A DNA stretch of 64,000 nt, from contig NZ_CP107799.1 in assembly GCF_041431135.1 (NCBI RefSeq), positions 2,728,001 to 2,792,000 of the forward strand. Reading direction: 5' to 3'. The notes beneath the pieces are model-generated. The model was not told the origin of the DNA. It was given only the letters and a program-made list of their open reading frames with translations, and ran no database searches. The position numbers and the translations under genes were made by a program. Position 1 is the first letter of the stretch; each line of letters starts with the position of its first letter. The DNA comes from Streptomyces sp. NBC_00554. GTDB taxonomy: Bacteria; Actinomycetota; Actinomycetes; Streptomycetales; Streptomycetaceae. Positions 18,205 through 26,545 of the stretch are shown here, in pieces.

Positions 18205-20331
18205 TCAGCCTCGTAGATCCACGAGCAACGGCGGCGCGTGCTCGCCCCGCACGCTCGTGAGCGACAGCACCGCGTGCCCCGGCGGCACCCCGTGCGCCAG
18301 CTCGGACGCCGACCACCGCTCCCGCTCGACCTGCCGGACGGTGACGGCCCGGGCGGTCGGCGCGTGCCCGGTGATCACCCGCCGCACCATGTGCAGCGCC
18401 TTCCCCGCCGGAGTCTCCGCGATGATCTGCCGGTCGGTGACGTCGCGCGCCTCGATCCACTCCTTGCCCCAGACCTCGGCGAAGTCCTGCCCGTCCCAGG
18501 GCGTGAGCCCGGAGAGCGCCAGCCGGCACCCGACGGCGCCGAGGAGCGGGGTCCTGAGCGCCCGCGGCACGTCGTCGAGCGTCCGAAGCGTCAGCACGGC
18601 GCCCGCGTTGCCGGACCGCAGCCGCTGAATCCCCCGTACGGCCTCGGGTGTGACGACGCCGGTCGCATCGTCGAGCACCAGGCAGGCGAACAACGACCGG
18701 TCCTCCCGTACCGCGACGCTCGCCGTGAACTGCGCGAGCACCAGCCGCGCGAGGATCCGCGAGGCGTCGGCGTGCCCGCGCGCGGGCAGATCGATCCGCA
18801 CCCGTACGGGATGGTCGAGCGCCCGCAGCGAGAAGGGCCGCGACTGCCCCGACGTGTCGAAGAACCCCGCGAACGCGGGCCGGTCGAGCAGCGCGACGCG
18901 GTCCGCGAGCACACCTCCCACATCACCGGGGTGACCCAACTGCCGCTCCCGCGCGTCGAGTTCACGCAGCAGCGATTCCTTCCCCGCGTCCTCGAGGGCC
19001 TTGCGCAACGCCCCGAGCGGACCGGGCGCACCGTCGAGGAGCTGCCGCAGCTCGGGCACGGATGGGAAGCGGTCGTGGACGGCCCGGAAGGGTCCGAGGA
19101 GCTGGGCGAGGACGGTGGTCGACCGGCGGCTGTCGCCCCCGGGATGCGGATCAGCCAGGTCCCCGACGAGCGCCTCCGCCAGTACGGCGGCGGCTTCGTC
19201 GGGGTCGGTGGTCCCGCCGTACAGGTCGAGGTCGTACACGGACTCGGCATTCCCGATCCGTACGACGACGTCGTAGGCGTCGGCGGCCCCGAGCCCGGCA
19301 CCCGCGGCGCCGACCACGACCACGGCGGCCCGCCCGGCGAGCGCGTGCAGGCACAGCGACTCGGCGAGCGGCCACACGATGCCACCGGTCTTGCCGGATC
19401 CGGGGGGACCGACGGCGAGCAGCGAGGTGCCGAGGAGGTCGGGGCCGAGGCCGAGACCGGTGCCGCGGTAGGCGTACGGATTGCGCGCGTCGTCGGCGGT
19501 CGTGCCCAGCCGCACCTGTCCGGTCACGAGGTCGTGGAGCGCGTGCCGTCCTGGCAGGTCGCGGTCACCGGAGGGATGCAGACAGGCGGCGGACCCGTCC
19601 TTCAGGACCGCTCCGGTGAAGGTGGCGAGACTGTGCCGCCCGCTGCGTACGCCCTGCCAGGCGCGGTCGATCCGGGCGTGGTCGACATCGCGCATCAGCC
19701 CGGAGCGGGCCTCGGCGGCGAGCCGGTCGGCGGCGTCGGCCGCACCGGCGGCGCGGAGCTGGTTCCACTGGGCGGGGTCTTCCTCGGGCGCGGGCGGCCG
19801 CTCGCTCACAGGAGCGGCGCGGCGCCACGCGGGCAGCCCGTAGCGCCGCCAGACCTCGCCCCAGCGGCCCAGCCGGCCGACGCCGAACATGATCGCGAGG
19901 GCGATCAGCGTGTAGTAGCCGTACCAGAGGAACGCGTTCCCGACGCGGTCGTCGCTCTGGCGCCAGGAATCAGGGGTGAACAGGTCGAGCGGGATGACCC
20001 ACCAGCCGCCCAGATACCCGTTCCAGAGCAGCGACCAGATCAGCCACCCGCACAGAAACGCGATCACGGCGCCGCTCAGCAGCTGCCGCGCCGGAATCTG
20101 CTCCGGCTCCTCGTCCGGCCGCGGCCGGTGCCCGAACCGCCACACCCCGGGCGCCGCCTCCGGCCTGGGCGCCCGGACCCACGTCAGGAAGCCGGACCCG
20201 TCGGGCCCCGGCGGCATCCCCGGCGCCCGCGCGGGCCTCGGTGGCGTCGCCGGCACGTCCGGCGGCCCCGCCGGACGCGGCACAGGATTGGCGTGCGTAC
20301 CCCGCGCGTCCCGCGTCCCGTCGCTGTCCAT
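18205..20331 (-). CDS. membrane ATP/GTP-binding protein, TraG/VirD4-like
   Basis: 708 aa. A Pro-rich N terminus (about 80 residues) is followed by two predicted membrane spans (around 85-105 and 140-160) and a large cytoplasmic ATPase domain. The Walker A motif is AVGPPGSGKTGGI, near residue 310. ACLVLDDATGVVTPEA may represent the Walker B/hinge region. Proteins of this kind are conserved in Streptomyces chromosomes near gabT and are usually annotated only as ATP/GTP-binding. The overall plan resembles coupling proteins of conjugation systems, but no relaxase or other transfer gene is present, so a transfer role is not supported. It ends 180 bp before the PucR start on the same strand. Confidence 0.8.
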   Translation of the reverse strand: MDSDGTRDARGTHANPVPRPAGPPDVPATPPRPARAPGMPPGPDGSGFLTWVRAPRPEAAPGVWRFGHRPRPDEEPEQIPARQLLSGAVIAFLCGWLIWSLLWNGYLGGWWVIPLDLFTPDSWRQSDDRVGNAFLWYGYYTLIALAIMFGVGRLGRWGEVWRRYGLPAWRRAAPVSERPPAPEEDPAQWNQLRAAGAADAADRLAAEARSGLMRDVDHARIDRAWQGVRSGRHSLATFTGAVLKDGSAACLHPSGDRDLPGRHALHDLVTGQVRLGTTADDARNPYAYRGTGLGLGPDLLGTSLLAVGPPGSGKTGGIVWPLAESLCLHALAGRAAVVVVGAAGAGLGAADAYDVVVRIGNAESVYDLDLYGGTTDPDEAAAVLAEALVGDLADPHPGGDSRRSTTVLAQLLGPFRAVHDRFPSVPELRQLLDGAPGPLGALRKALEDAGKESLLRELDARERQLGHPGDVGGVLADRVALLDRPAFAGFFDTSGQSRPFSLRALDHPVRVRIDLPARGHADASRILARLVLAQFTASVAVREDRSLFACLVLDDATGVVTPEAVRGIQRLRSGNAGAVLTLRTLDDVPRALRTPLLGAVGCRLALSGLTPWDGQDFAEVWGKEWIEARDVTDRQIIAETPAGKALHMVRRVITGHAPTARAVTVRQVERERWSASELAHGVPPGHAVLSLTSVRGEHAPPLLVDLRG

Positions 20332-20460
20332 CGCCTTTGCCCCCTGACCAGCCGCTCCGTACGTCGTCCGCGAGTCAATCTAGTGCCCCCACGGAGGGAG
20401 TTCACCGCTTACACGGCCGGATCTGCGGGGACGCACCCTCACTCGACTCCAGGCCCACTA

Positions 20461-20475
20461 TGTCCACCGCGGACA
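20461..20475. promoter_or_regulatory. inverted repeat upstream of gabT
   Basis: TGTCC-ACCGC-GGACA is an inverted repeat of 5-base arms with a 5-base centre, about 155 bp before the gabT start in the 300-bp divergent region (20332-20631). It is a candidate operator; the rest of the region shows no gene. Confidence 0.35.
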
Positions 20476-20631
20476 ACCGACACCCTGAACATCTCCCTCG
20501 TGGAGCATGCCCACCCCCCTCCCCCGGCCCTAGCCTGCGAAGAAAGCAGTGAAGCGTCCGAAAACACCCCCGCCCGGCGCGCCCCGTTCGCCGGGGACCG
20601 TCCGGTTCGCAAGATCATCAGGGAGCCCCTC

Positions 20632-21966
20632 ATGACCGCACTTCCGCAGGAGCGCCGCGTCGTCACCGCCATCCCCGGCCCGAAGTCGCAGGAGCTGCAG
20701 GCCCGACGCCTCGCCGCGGTCGCGGCCGGTGTGGGCTCGGTGCTCCCCGTGTTCACCACGCGCGCCGGCGGCGGCATCATCGAGGACGTCGACGGGAACC
20801 GCCTGATCGACTTCGGCTCCGGCATCGCCGTGACCAGCGTCGGCGCCAGCGCCGAGGCCGTCGTACGCCGGGCCTCCGCCCAGCTCCAGGACTTCACCCA
20901 CACCTGTTTCATGGTCACGCCGTACGAGGGGTACGTGGCCGTCGCCGAGGCGCTGGCCGAGCTCACGCCGGGTGACCACGCCAAGAAGTCCGCTCTGTTC
21001 AACAGCGGCGCCGAGGCCGTCGAGAACGCGGTCAAGATCGCCCGTGCGTACACCAAGCGGCAGGCCGTCGTCGTCTTCGACCACGGCTACCACGGCCGTA
21101 CGAACCTCACGATGGCGCTGACCGCCAAGAACATGCCGTACAAGCACGGCTTCGGCCCGTTCGCCCCCGAGGTCTACCGCGTACCCGTGGCCTACGGCTA
21201 CCGCTGGCTGACCGGCCCGGAGAACGCCGGTGCCGAGGCGTCCGCCCAGGCCATCGACATGATCAACAAGCAGATCGGTGCCGAGAACGTCGCCGCGATC
21301 ATCATCGAGCCGCTGCTCGGCGAGGGCGGCTTCATCGAGCCCGCGAAGGGCTTCCTCCCGGCCATCAGCCAGTTCGCCAAGGACAACGGCATCGTCTTCG
21401 TCGCGGACGAGATCCAGTCCGGCTTCTGCCGGACCGGCCAGTGGTTCGCCTGCGAGGACGAGGGCATCGTCCCGGACCTGATCACCACCGCCAAGGGCAT
21501 CGCGGGCGGTCTCCCGCTCGCCGCCGTCACCGGGCGCGCCGAGATCATGGACGCCGCGCACGCGGGCGGCCTGGGCGGCACCTACGGCGGCAACCCGGTT
21601 GCCTGCGCCGGCGCCCTCGGCGCGATCGAGACGATGAAGGAGCTCGACCTCAACGCCAAGGCGAAGAACATCGAGGCGGTCATGAAGGCCCGCCTCGGCG
21701 CGATGGCCGAGAAGTTCGACATCATCGGCGACATCCGGGGCCGCGGCGCCATGATCGCCATCGAGCTGGTCAAGGACCGCGACACCAAGGAGCCGAACGC
21801 CGAGGCGGCCGGCGCGCTCGCCAAGGCCTGCCACCAGGAGGGCCTGCTGGTCCTGACCTGTGGCACCTACGGCAACGTCCTCCGCTTCCTGCCCCCGCTG
21901 GTCATCGGTGAGGACCTCCTGAGCGAGGGCCTCGACATCATCGAGCAGGCCTTCGCCCGTATCTGA
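20632..21966 (+). CDS. gabT: 4-aminobutyrate aminotransferase
   Basis: 444 aa class III pyridoxal-phosphate aminotransferase that moves the amino group of GABA to 2-oxoglutarate, giving succinic semialdehyde. Motifs include LFNSGAEAVENAVKIAR (cofactor phosphate region), FVADEIQSGFCRTG (Asp binding the pyridine nitrogen) and the Schiff-base Lys288 in TTAKGIAGGLPLAAVTG. ATG at 20632 is preceded by AGGGAG. The frame stays open far upstream, but that part reads antisense to the ATP-binding protein. With the FAD amine oxidoreductase, the aminobutyraldehyde dehydrogenase and PotABCD further right it forms a putrescine-to-succinate route. A strong terminator follows. Confidence 0.95.
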   Translation: MTALPQERRVVTAIPGPKSQELQARRLAAVAAGVGSVLPVFTTRAGGGIIEDVDGNRLIDFGSGIAVTSVGASAEAVVRRASAQLQDFTHTCFMVTPYEGYVAVAEALAELTPGDHAKKSALFNSGAEAVENAVKIARAYTKRQAVVVFDHGYHGRTNLTMALTAKNMPYKHGFGPFAPEVYRVPVAYGYRWLTGPENAGAEASAQAIDMINKQIGAENVAAIIIEPLLGEGGFIEPAKGFLPAISQFAKDNGIVFVADEIQSGFCRTGQWFACEDEGIVPDLITTAKGIAGGLPLAAVTGRAEIMDAAHAGGLGGTYGGNPVACAGALGAIETMKELDLNAKAKNIEAVMKARLGAMAEKFDIIGDIRGRGAMIAIELVKDRDTKEPNAEAAGALAKACHQEGLLVLTCGTYGNVLRFLPPLVIGEDLLSEGLDIIEQAFARI

Positions 21967-21985
21967 CGCCCCACGAGCACCACCA

Positions 21986-22019
21986 GCGGAATCCGGCTGC
22001 CCCTCGCACCGGATTCCGC
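21986..22019. terminator. hairpin terminator after gabT
   Basis: GCGGAATCCGG pairs with CCGGATTCCGC across 12 bases and is followed by TTCGTT, 19 bp after the gabT stop. Confidence 0.85.
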
Positions 22020-22380
22020 TTCGTTCGAGCGGTGCGGCGGCGGGCGTCAGGCCGTGTGAAGAACGTGTGCGAGGTGCATGACGGGACGCGATTCCGTCTG
22101 TCGGACCCGCATCCCCTGTCGTAGGTTCTACCCAGATGAGAGATACACCCCGCCCACAGGGGACTGTGGGTGACACCGGGTCGAGGCCTCCCCAGCTTCG
22201 CCCTGGTCGTGCCCTCGCGCACACACCCGGAGCTTCCGGCTCCGGATCTCCTCACCGATCGGACAGTCGCCCGCCCCAAACCCCCCGGGGCGCGCGACGA
22301 TCCGATCCGGACGGCCGTATCGGAACTACCTGCACTACCTCAAAGTAGGTAGCGCGAGGTAACCGGAGCGGACCGCCGTA
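22020..22380. other. intergenic stretch without a convincing gene
   Basis: A 361-bp stretch between the gabT terminator and the recombinase terminator. A GTG-started reading frame at 22170-22352 (60 codons) has fair G/C third-position bias in its first half but loses it near the end and matches nothing I recognise. It could be a gene remnant cut off by the integration of the recombinase element. The segment CTACCTgcaCTACCTcaaAGTAGGTAG (22335-22353 area) is locally repetitive. Nothing else is seen. Confidence 0.4.
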
Positions 22381-22420
22381 GAAGGGCCCGGAAACTACCC
22401 CCCCTGTTTCCGGGTCCTTC
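22381..22420. terminator. hairpin terminator after recombinase gene
   Basis: GAAGGGCCCGGAAAC (22381-22395) pairs with GTTTCCGGGTCCTTC (22406-22420), with one G.T pair and a 10-base loop. It sits 16 bp beyond the leftward recombinase stop. Its C-rich loop and right arm overlap the putative attachment core at 22396. Confidence 0.75.
22396..22408. repeat. 13-bp direct repeat flanking recombinase (left; att candidate)
   Basis: TACCCCCCCTGTT here is repeated exactly, in the same orientation, at 23945-23957 on the other side of the serine recombinase gene. Serine integrases use short identical cores, so these may be the two ends of a small integrated element. Confidence 0.4.
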
Positions 22421-22435
22421 TGCTTTCTACACACT

Positions 22436-23893
22436 TCAATCCCGGCGCCAGTTCAGCCGGTCCGCCGCCGGAACGGTGGCCGCGGCCCGCGTGATGGTGA
22501 CCGCGCCGATCAACTCCGGCGTGAGCAGCAGACCCGCGATGGCTCGCCGTACGGATACGTGCGCCGCAGCCCAGCGCGCGGCGACATCACCTCCCGGCTC
22601 GAACAGCGCGCCGAGCGCCGTGGGCGCGGCCAGATCCCGAGCCTTGGCTTCCAGCCCACGGATCTTGTCCTCCAGCCGCTCGGCCCGACGGGCGAACCGG
22701 CGCTCCTCGGCCATCGATTCCGGCTCCGCCTCCTCGGTTTCCCTGAGTTCGGCGCGAGCCTTGGCGAGTTCGTCCCGGACCTGCGCAGCCGCGCCCCCGG
22801 ACGCGTCGGCGGTGACGTCTCGGTAGGCGTCGGGGCGTGCGAGGTACCGAAGGATCACTCCCGGGTTCTTGGCACTGCCGATCACGACCGCGTCGACCTC
22901 TTCCTTGTCGATGCGGAAGTGGCCCCGCTTGCACACGTACGCGGCGGGCCCGTCTCGTCCGTCGCGGTACCGGACAGTGATCGGACCGGAACACTCACCG
23001 CAGGTGACCGCGCCCGTGAGTTCGTACTGTGTGGCGCCGGGACGGCCCCTGACCCGGGACGGGTCGGACAGGATCCCTTGCACTGCATAGAACAACTCGT
23101 CGCTCACCAGCCGGTCCCACGAGGCCTCGACGTTGACACCCTTGACCGATCGCAGACCGATGTACGCGACGTTCAGCGCCAGGTCTCGCATGGTCGCGGC
23201 CGAAATCGGCTTACCCCTGCGGCCGACGACCCCAAGTTCTCTCCAGTCCTGCGCGATGGCGTTGAAGGCATGACCGGCCCTCACCCGCGTGAACAGGGAG
23301 ACGATCAGCGGGCCTTCGACGGGGTGGGCGTACTGGCGGACCGGCTGGCTCCTGCCGTCGACGATCTCGTAGTCCCGCTGGTACCCGAACGGACAGATCC
23401 CGTGGGGCTTTCCGTCGCGGGCGTTGGCATCGAGCCCGCGAAGCGTGCGGCTGCTGATCTTGGACGATTCGTACTCACTGTCCACTGCGTCTTCCAGCAG
23501 GGAGCGGCGGTCGCGCGGGTTGGACGGGTCGTACATCCGACCATGGGTCGTGACGTAGATCCGTACCGCCCGATCCTCACACAGCTCGATGAGCGTGACC
23601 CATTCCCCCACCCTGCGGGAGCCGCGCGACGACTCCCAGAGCCACAGGAGATCAGCGTCGAACTGATCGCTTCTCAGATCGTCCAGCAGCCGGTTGAAGT
23701 CGTCGCGGGCTCTGGTGGCGTACCGCGAGGCACTGCCCCTGTCCTGATACGGGGTACCCAGCAAGATCTCCTCGCGGGCGGCCGCTTTCACGTTCTCGTC
23801 GTGCTGCTCCGGGATGGAGCGGTCGCCCTTGACCGAGACGCGCAGGTACTCACGTGCAATCAGTCGGGCCGCTGCTGTCAGGCTGGTTCCCAT
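22436..23893 (-). CDS. large serine recombinase / site-specific integrase
   Basis: 485 aa. Large serine recombinases catalyse integration or excision of phages and mobile elements. The N-terminal resolvase domain contains the catalytic Ser20 in REYLRVSVKGDRSIPEQH and the E-R region ADLLWLWESSRGSR. The recombinase domain carries GICPFGYQRDY. A zinc-ribbon-like segment (CGECSGPITVRY ... VCKRGH) and a coiled coil rich in Glu/Arg (around 370-430) follow. ATG at 23893 has GGGGAG six bases upstream. The gene is intact in length for the family. Its start codon overlaps, on the opposite strand, the first ATG of the PAP2 phosphatase. It is the main sign of a mobile element here. Confidence 0.93.
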   Translation of the reverse strand: MGTSLTAAARLIAREYLRVSVKGDRSIPEQHDENVKAAAREEILLGTPYQDRGSASRYATRARDDFNRLLDDLRSDQFDADLLWLWESSRGSRRVGEWVTLIELCEDRAVRIYVTTHGRMYDPSNPRDRRSLLEDAVDSEYESSKISSRTLRGLDANARDGKPHGICPFGYQRDYEIVDGRSQPVRQYAHPVEGPLIVSLFTRVRAGHAFNAIAQDWRELGVVGRRGKPISAATMRDLALNVAYIGLRSVKGVNVEASWDRLVSDELFYAVQGILSDPSRVRGRPGATQYELTGAVTCGECSGPITVRYRDGRDGPAAYVCKRGHFRIDKEEVDAVVIGSAKNPGVILRYLARPDAYRDVTADASGGAAAQVRDELAKARAELRETEEAEPESMAEERRFARRAERLEDKIRGLEAKARDLAAPTALGALFEPGGDVAARWAAAHVSVRRAIAGLLLTPELIGAVTITRAAATVPAADRLNWRRD

Positions 23894-24617
23894 GTCTAAC
23901 TCCCCGGACCGGCACCTCAAGAACTTGCCTACCCAGCAAGACATTACCCCCCCTGTTCCGGGGTGGCCGAGCTTCTCCCTCCTCTTCGGCCTCCCGGCCC
24001 TCCTTCTCGCGCTGATCACCTGGCAGGTCGCGGCCCACGGCCCCCTCGCTCGCGCGGACGAACGCCTCAGTGGCCATCTCGTACACCCGGCCCGGATCTA
24101 CGAACTCCTCGCCGACCTCGGCGGCCTCGCGGTCGCCGTTCCCGTCCTCGCCGTCGTGCTCGCGTACGTCGCCCGGCGCGCCCGGCAAGCCAGCAGCGAT
24201 CGCTGGTGGCTGCCCTCCGTCGCCGCGGCAGTATTGATGGCGGCCGTACCTGCACTGATCGTGCCGATGAAAGAACTTGTTGCCCGGCCGGGCCCACCGG
24301 TCATGGGCCCGGGCACGGGCTTCTATCCCTCGGGTCACACGGCGACCGCCGCCATCGCGTACGGCGCCGCGACCCTGGTCATGCTGCCCTGGCTGCGCAG
24401 CAGCGGCGCACGCCGCGTACTGATCATCACCTGCATCGTCCTCAATCTCGCGGTGGCCTTCGGCCTGCTCAGGCGCGGCTTCCACTGGCCACTGGACGTG
24501 GTGGCGAGCTGGTGTCTTTGTGGAGCACTACTGACGGGGCTAGCCATGTTCCTCAACCGAAGCAGCAGCCAATTCACGCGACCGTCCCCGACAGTTGAGC
24601 ACCTCACTCAAACATAA
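23892..24617 (+). CDS. PAP2-family membrane phosphatase (5' end possibly altered)
   Basis: 241 aa integral membrane acid phosphatase of the PAP2 superfamily, usually acting on lipid pyrophosphates or phosphatidic acid. The three catalytic motifs are KELVARPG, YPSGHTATAA and LLRRGFHWPLDV, spread over about six membrane spans. The first ATG (23892) has no Shine-Dalgarno sequence and overlaps the divergent recombinase start. Family similarity begins only at GWPSFSLLFGLPALL, right after the 13-bp repeat at 23945. I infer that the native 5' end may have been displaced by integration of the recombinase element, so expression is doubtful. Confidence 0.8.
   Translation: MSNSPDRHLKNLPTQQDITPPVPGWPSFSLLFGLPALLLALITWQVAAHGPLARADERLSGHLVHPARIYELLADLGGLAVAVPVLAVVLAYVARRARQASSDRWWLPSVAAAVLMAAVPALIVPMKELVARPGPPVMGPGTGFYPSGHTATAAIAYGAATLVMLPWLRSSGARRVLIITCIVLNLAVAFGLLRRGFHWPLDVVASWCLCGALLTGLAMFLNRSSSQFTRPSPTVEHLTQT
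23945..23957. repeat. 13-bp direct repeat flanking recombinase (right; att candidate)
   Basis: Exact copy of TACCCCCCCTGTT at 22396-22408. It lies inside the reading frame of the PAP2 gene, at the point where similarity to other PAP2 proteins begins. Confidence 0.4.
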
Positions 24618-24706
24618 ACGAACAAAATCACTCATTTTTATTATTACCCACCGAAAGCACGAGAAAATAATTACTCGAATCCCCAACCGCTGAATCGCGA
24701 GGAATC

Positions 24707-26491
24707 ATGTCAATCACACCCCGCGGAATGTCGATCCAGGAAGCATACAACCTCTACCGCAGCGAAAAGCTTGCGGTAAATCGAAACTATCAGAGAAAAT
24801 TGGTATGGGGGGTTGACGAAAAGGCGCACCTAATCGACAGTATTCTTCGCGGATTCCCGATCCCCCTTTTTCTTCTCGCGGAAACTTCCGACCAAACGTA
24901 CGAGATAATTGATGGAATGCAGCGCTTGGATGCCATATTCGGCTTCATCGAGCAGCGCTACGGCATCATCAACGGCAGTTTCGCCTCGCAATTCTTTGAC
25001 CTTTCCGAGTTCTCAAGAGCTCGACAGCTTGCGGACTCTGGAGCCTTTGTCCGCGAGCCGGGAAAGCCATCACTAATCAAGGCGTCCCAGTGCGCAGACC
25101 TCCTCGACTACCAACTCGCTGTCACGATCTTCAGCTCAAAAGAAGAAACCCAGGTTACTGAGGTATTCCGGAGAATAAATTCCGGAGGGCGCCAGTTGAG
25201 TGCGCAGGAAAAGCGGCAGGCCGGAGTCGTGAGCGAGTTCGTCCGGCTCATCAGGCGCCTAGCTTCCGAGTTTCGATACGATGGTTCACCCGATGTTCTC
25301 CCCTTGACGAAGATGCCGGTTGTCTCCATCGACTCAGCCCGCGAGCGTTTAGGGTACGGAATCACTGCGGAGGAAACCTTCTGGTGTAGTCTCGGAATTC
25401 TGAGCACAAAACAGCTTCAGCAGAGCGAAGACGAACAACTTCTGGCAGATATCTGCATTTCCGCAGTGCGCGGCAATACATTCAGCGTCAGCTCCGACGT
25501 GCTAGATAAATACTTTGATCTGGAAACAACCGAGAGTAAGTCGCTGACCGCAGATCTCGCAACATACGGCACCGACAAACTGGCCGAAGACGTAAAGGTT
25601 GTACTGGGCGCCATGAAGACCATGGTGGATTCCACGAAGCCGGGCGTGGTCGGAGCCTTCAGGTCACACGTCAGCTCCAGCGGATGGAGTGCAGCCAAGA
25701 CGCCATTCTATGCAGTATTCATGGCGTTCTTCGATCTAATGATCAGAAGAGCAATGCAGCTCTCTGACCCTCGCGGGGCTTTCACCGCAATATCCAAGGT
25801 GACCGCTAAACTCACTCCGAGCAGAAACACAACTACAGAAGCTCAGCGACAAGCAAACATAGACGTCGTGCGAGGCTTGGTTGAGAAATTCTTCACCAAC
25901 TCGCCGCGAGGCACGTTAACGCACGGCCCAGCAATGGAGATTGAGTTCCCAAACCTGATCAGGCGGGCACCAATCGAGAGTGCCAGGTATGAGTTCAAGC
26001 AGGGAATTGTCTCCCTTGACGAAAAGCGAACAATCAACAATGATCTCCTCAAGAAACTACCTAGAATTATGTCAGCCATCGCAAATACGGGGCCAGAGGC
26101 GGATGGCTACATAATCTTCGGCGTGGCGGACAATGACGCCGCCGCTAAGCGTATCGAGCAACTCGACGCGGTTTCCCCGATACGACTCGCACGCCAGGTA
26201 CTATTCGGTATCGACCGAGAATGCAAGGTGCTCGCCATCGACATGGCTGCCTATGTTCGCCACATCATTCGTGCGGTCCAGTCCTCACCAATAGAGGAGC
26301 CGCTAAAGGGAGATATTCTGGCCAACATCGATACAATCTCGTACTCTGGACGCTCTTACGTGGTGGCACGTATACCTGCCCAGAGAGATCTATCCGGCTT
26401 TGACGGCGAATATTACATCCGGGACGGGGATGGTCTACGGAAGATGACCACCTCCGAGGCTCTGTCCGCGGCAAAGCGGTTCAATCGATAG
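24707..26491 (+). CDS. DUF262-AlbA_2 (Schlafen-type) fusion, putative defence protein
   Basis: 594 aa. The N-terminal half is a DUF262 domain of the ParB-like nuclease fold found in GmrSD and related anti-phage proteins: NYQRKLVWGVDEKAHLIDSI (about 27-46), the signature IIDGMQRLDAI (about 67-77), and VFRRINSGGRQLS (about 150-162). The C-terminal part (about 425-560) matches an AlbA_2/Schlafen nucleic-acid-binding domain: ARYEFKQGI, then IMSAIANTG and GYIIFGVADND. The usual HNH (DUF1524) partner of DUF262 is absent. Codon use differs sharply from all neighbours (many AAA, ATA, AGA, TTA codons), as does the AT-rich leader, indicating recent transfer. GAGGA precedes the ATG. A role in phage or plasmid defence is inferred from the domains and the adjacent recombinase. 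Confidence 0.85.
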   Translation: MSITPRGMSIQEAYNLYRSEKLAVNRNYQRKLVWGVDEKAHLIDSILRGFPIPLFLLAETSDQTYEIIDGMQRLDAIFGFIEQRYGIINGSFASQFFDLSEFSRARQLADSGAFVREPGKPSLIKASQCADLLDYQLAVTIFSSKEETQVTEVFRRINSGGRQLSAQEKRQAGVVSEFVRLIRRLASEFRYDGSPDVLPLTKMPVVSIDSARERLGYGITAEETFWCSLGILSTKQLQQSEDEQLLADICISAVRGNTFSVSSDVLDKYFDLETTESKSLTADLATYGTDKLAEDVKVVLGAMKTMVDSTKPGVVGAFRSHVSSSGWSAAKTPFYAVFMAFFDLMIRRAMQLSDPRGAFTAISKVTAKLTPSRNTTTEAQRQANIDVVRGLVEKFFTNSPRGTLTHGPAMEIEFPNLIRRAPIESARYEFKQGIVSLDEKRTINNDLLKKLPRIMSAIANTGPEADGYIIFGVADNDAAAKRIEQLDAVSPIRLARQVLFGIDRECKVLAIDMAAYVRHIIRAVQSSPIEEPLKGDILANIDTISYSGRSYVVARIPAQRDLSGFDGEYYIRDGDGLRKMTTSEALSAAKRFNR

Positions 26492-26497
26492 TCCTCG

Positions 26498-26532
26498 CGG
26501 GTTGCCCAAGATCCATTCACTCAGGCAACCCG
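26498..26532. terminator. bidirectional hairpin terminator
   Basis: CGGGTTGCC pairs with GGCAACCCG across 17 bases, between the convergent DUF262-AlbA_2 and chitinase genes. Confidence 0.75.
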
Positions 26533-26545
26533 GCAGACCGCGCTC

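Noticed and set aside
18205..20331. Conjugation coupling protein of an integrative element
   Set aside because: Only a Walker A protein with membrane spans is present; no relaxase, replication or spread genes lie nearby, and its codon use is that of the host.
18238..20631. Very long open frame leading into gabT
   Set aside because: The part before 20632 is antisense to the ATP-binding protein gene and gives Arg/Pro/Gly-rich nonsense; GabT similarity and a Shine-Dalgarno begin at 20632.
22170..22352. 60-codon GTG-started gene after gabT
   Set aside because: Coding bias fades in the second half and no family is recognised; kept only as a possible remnant.
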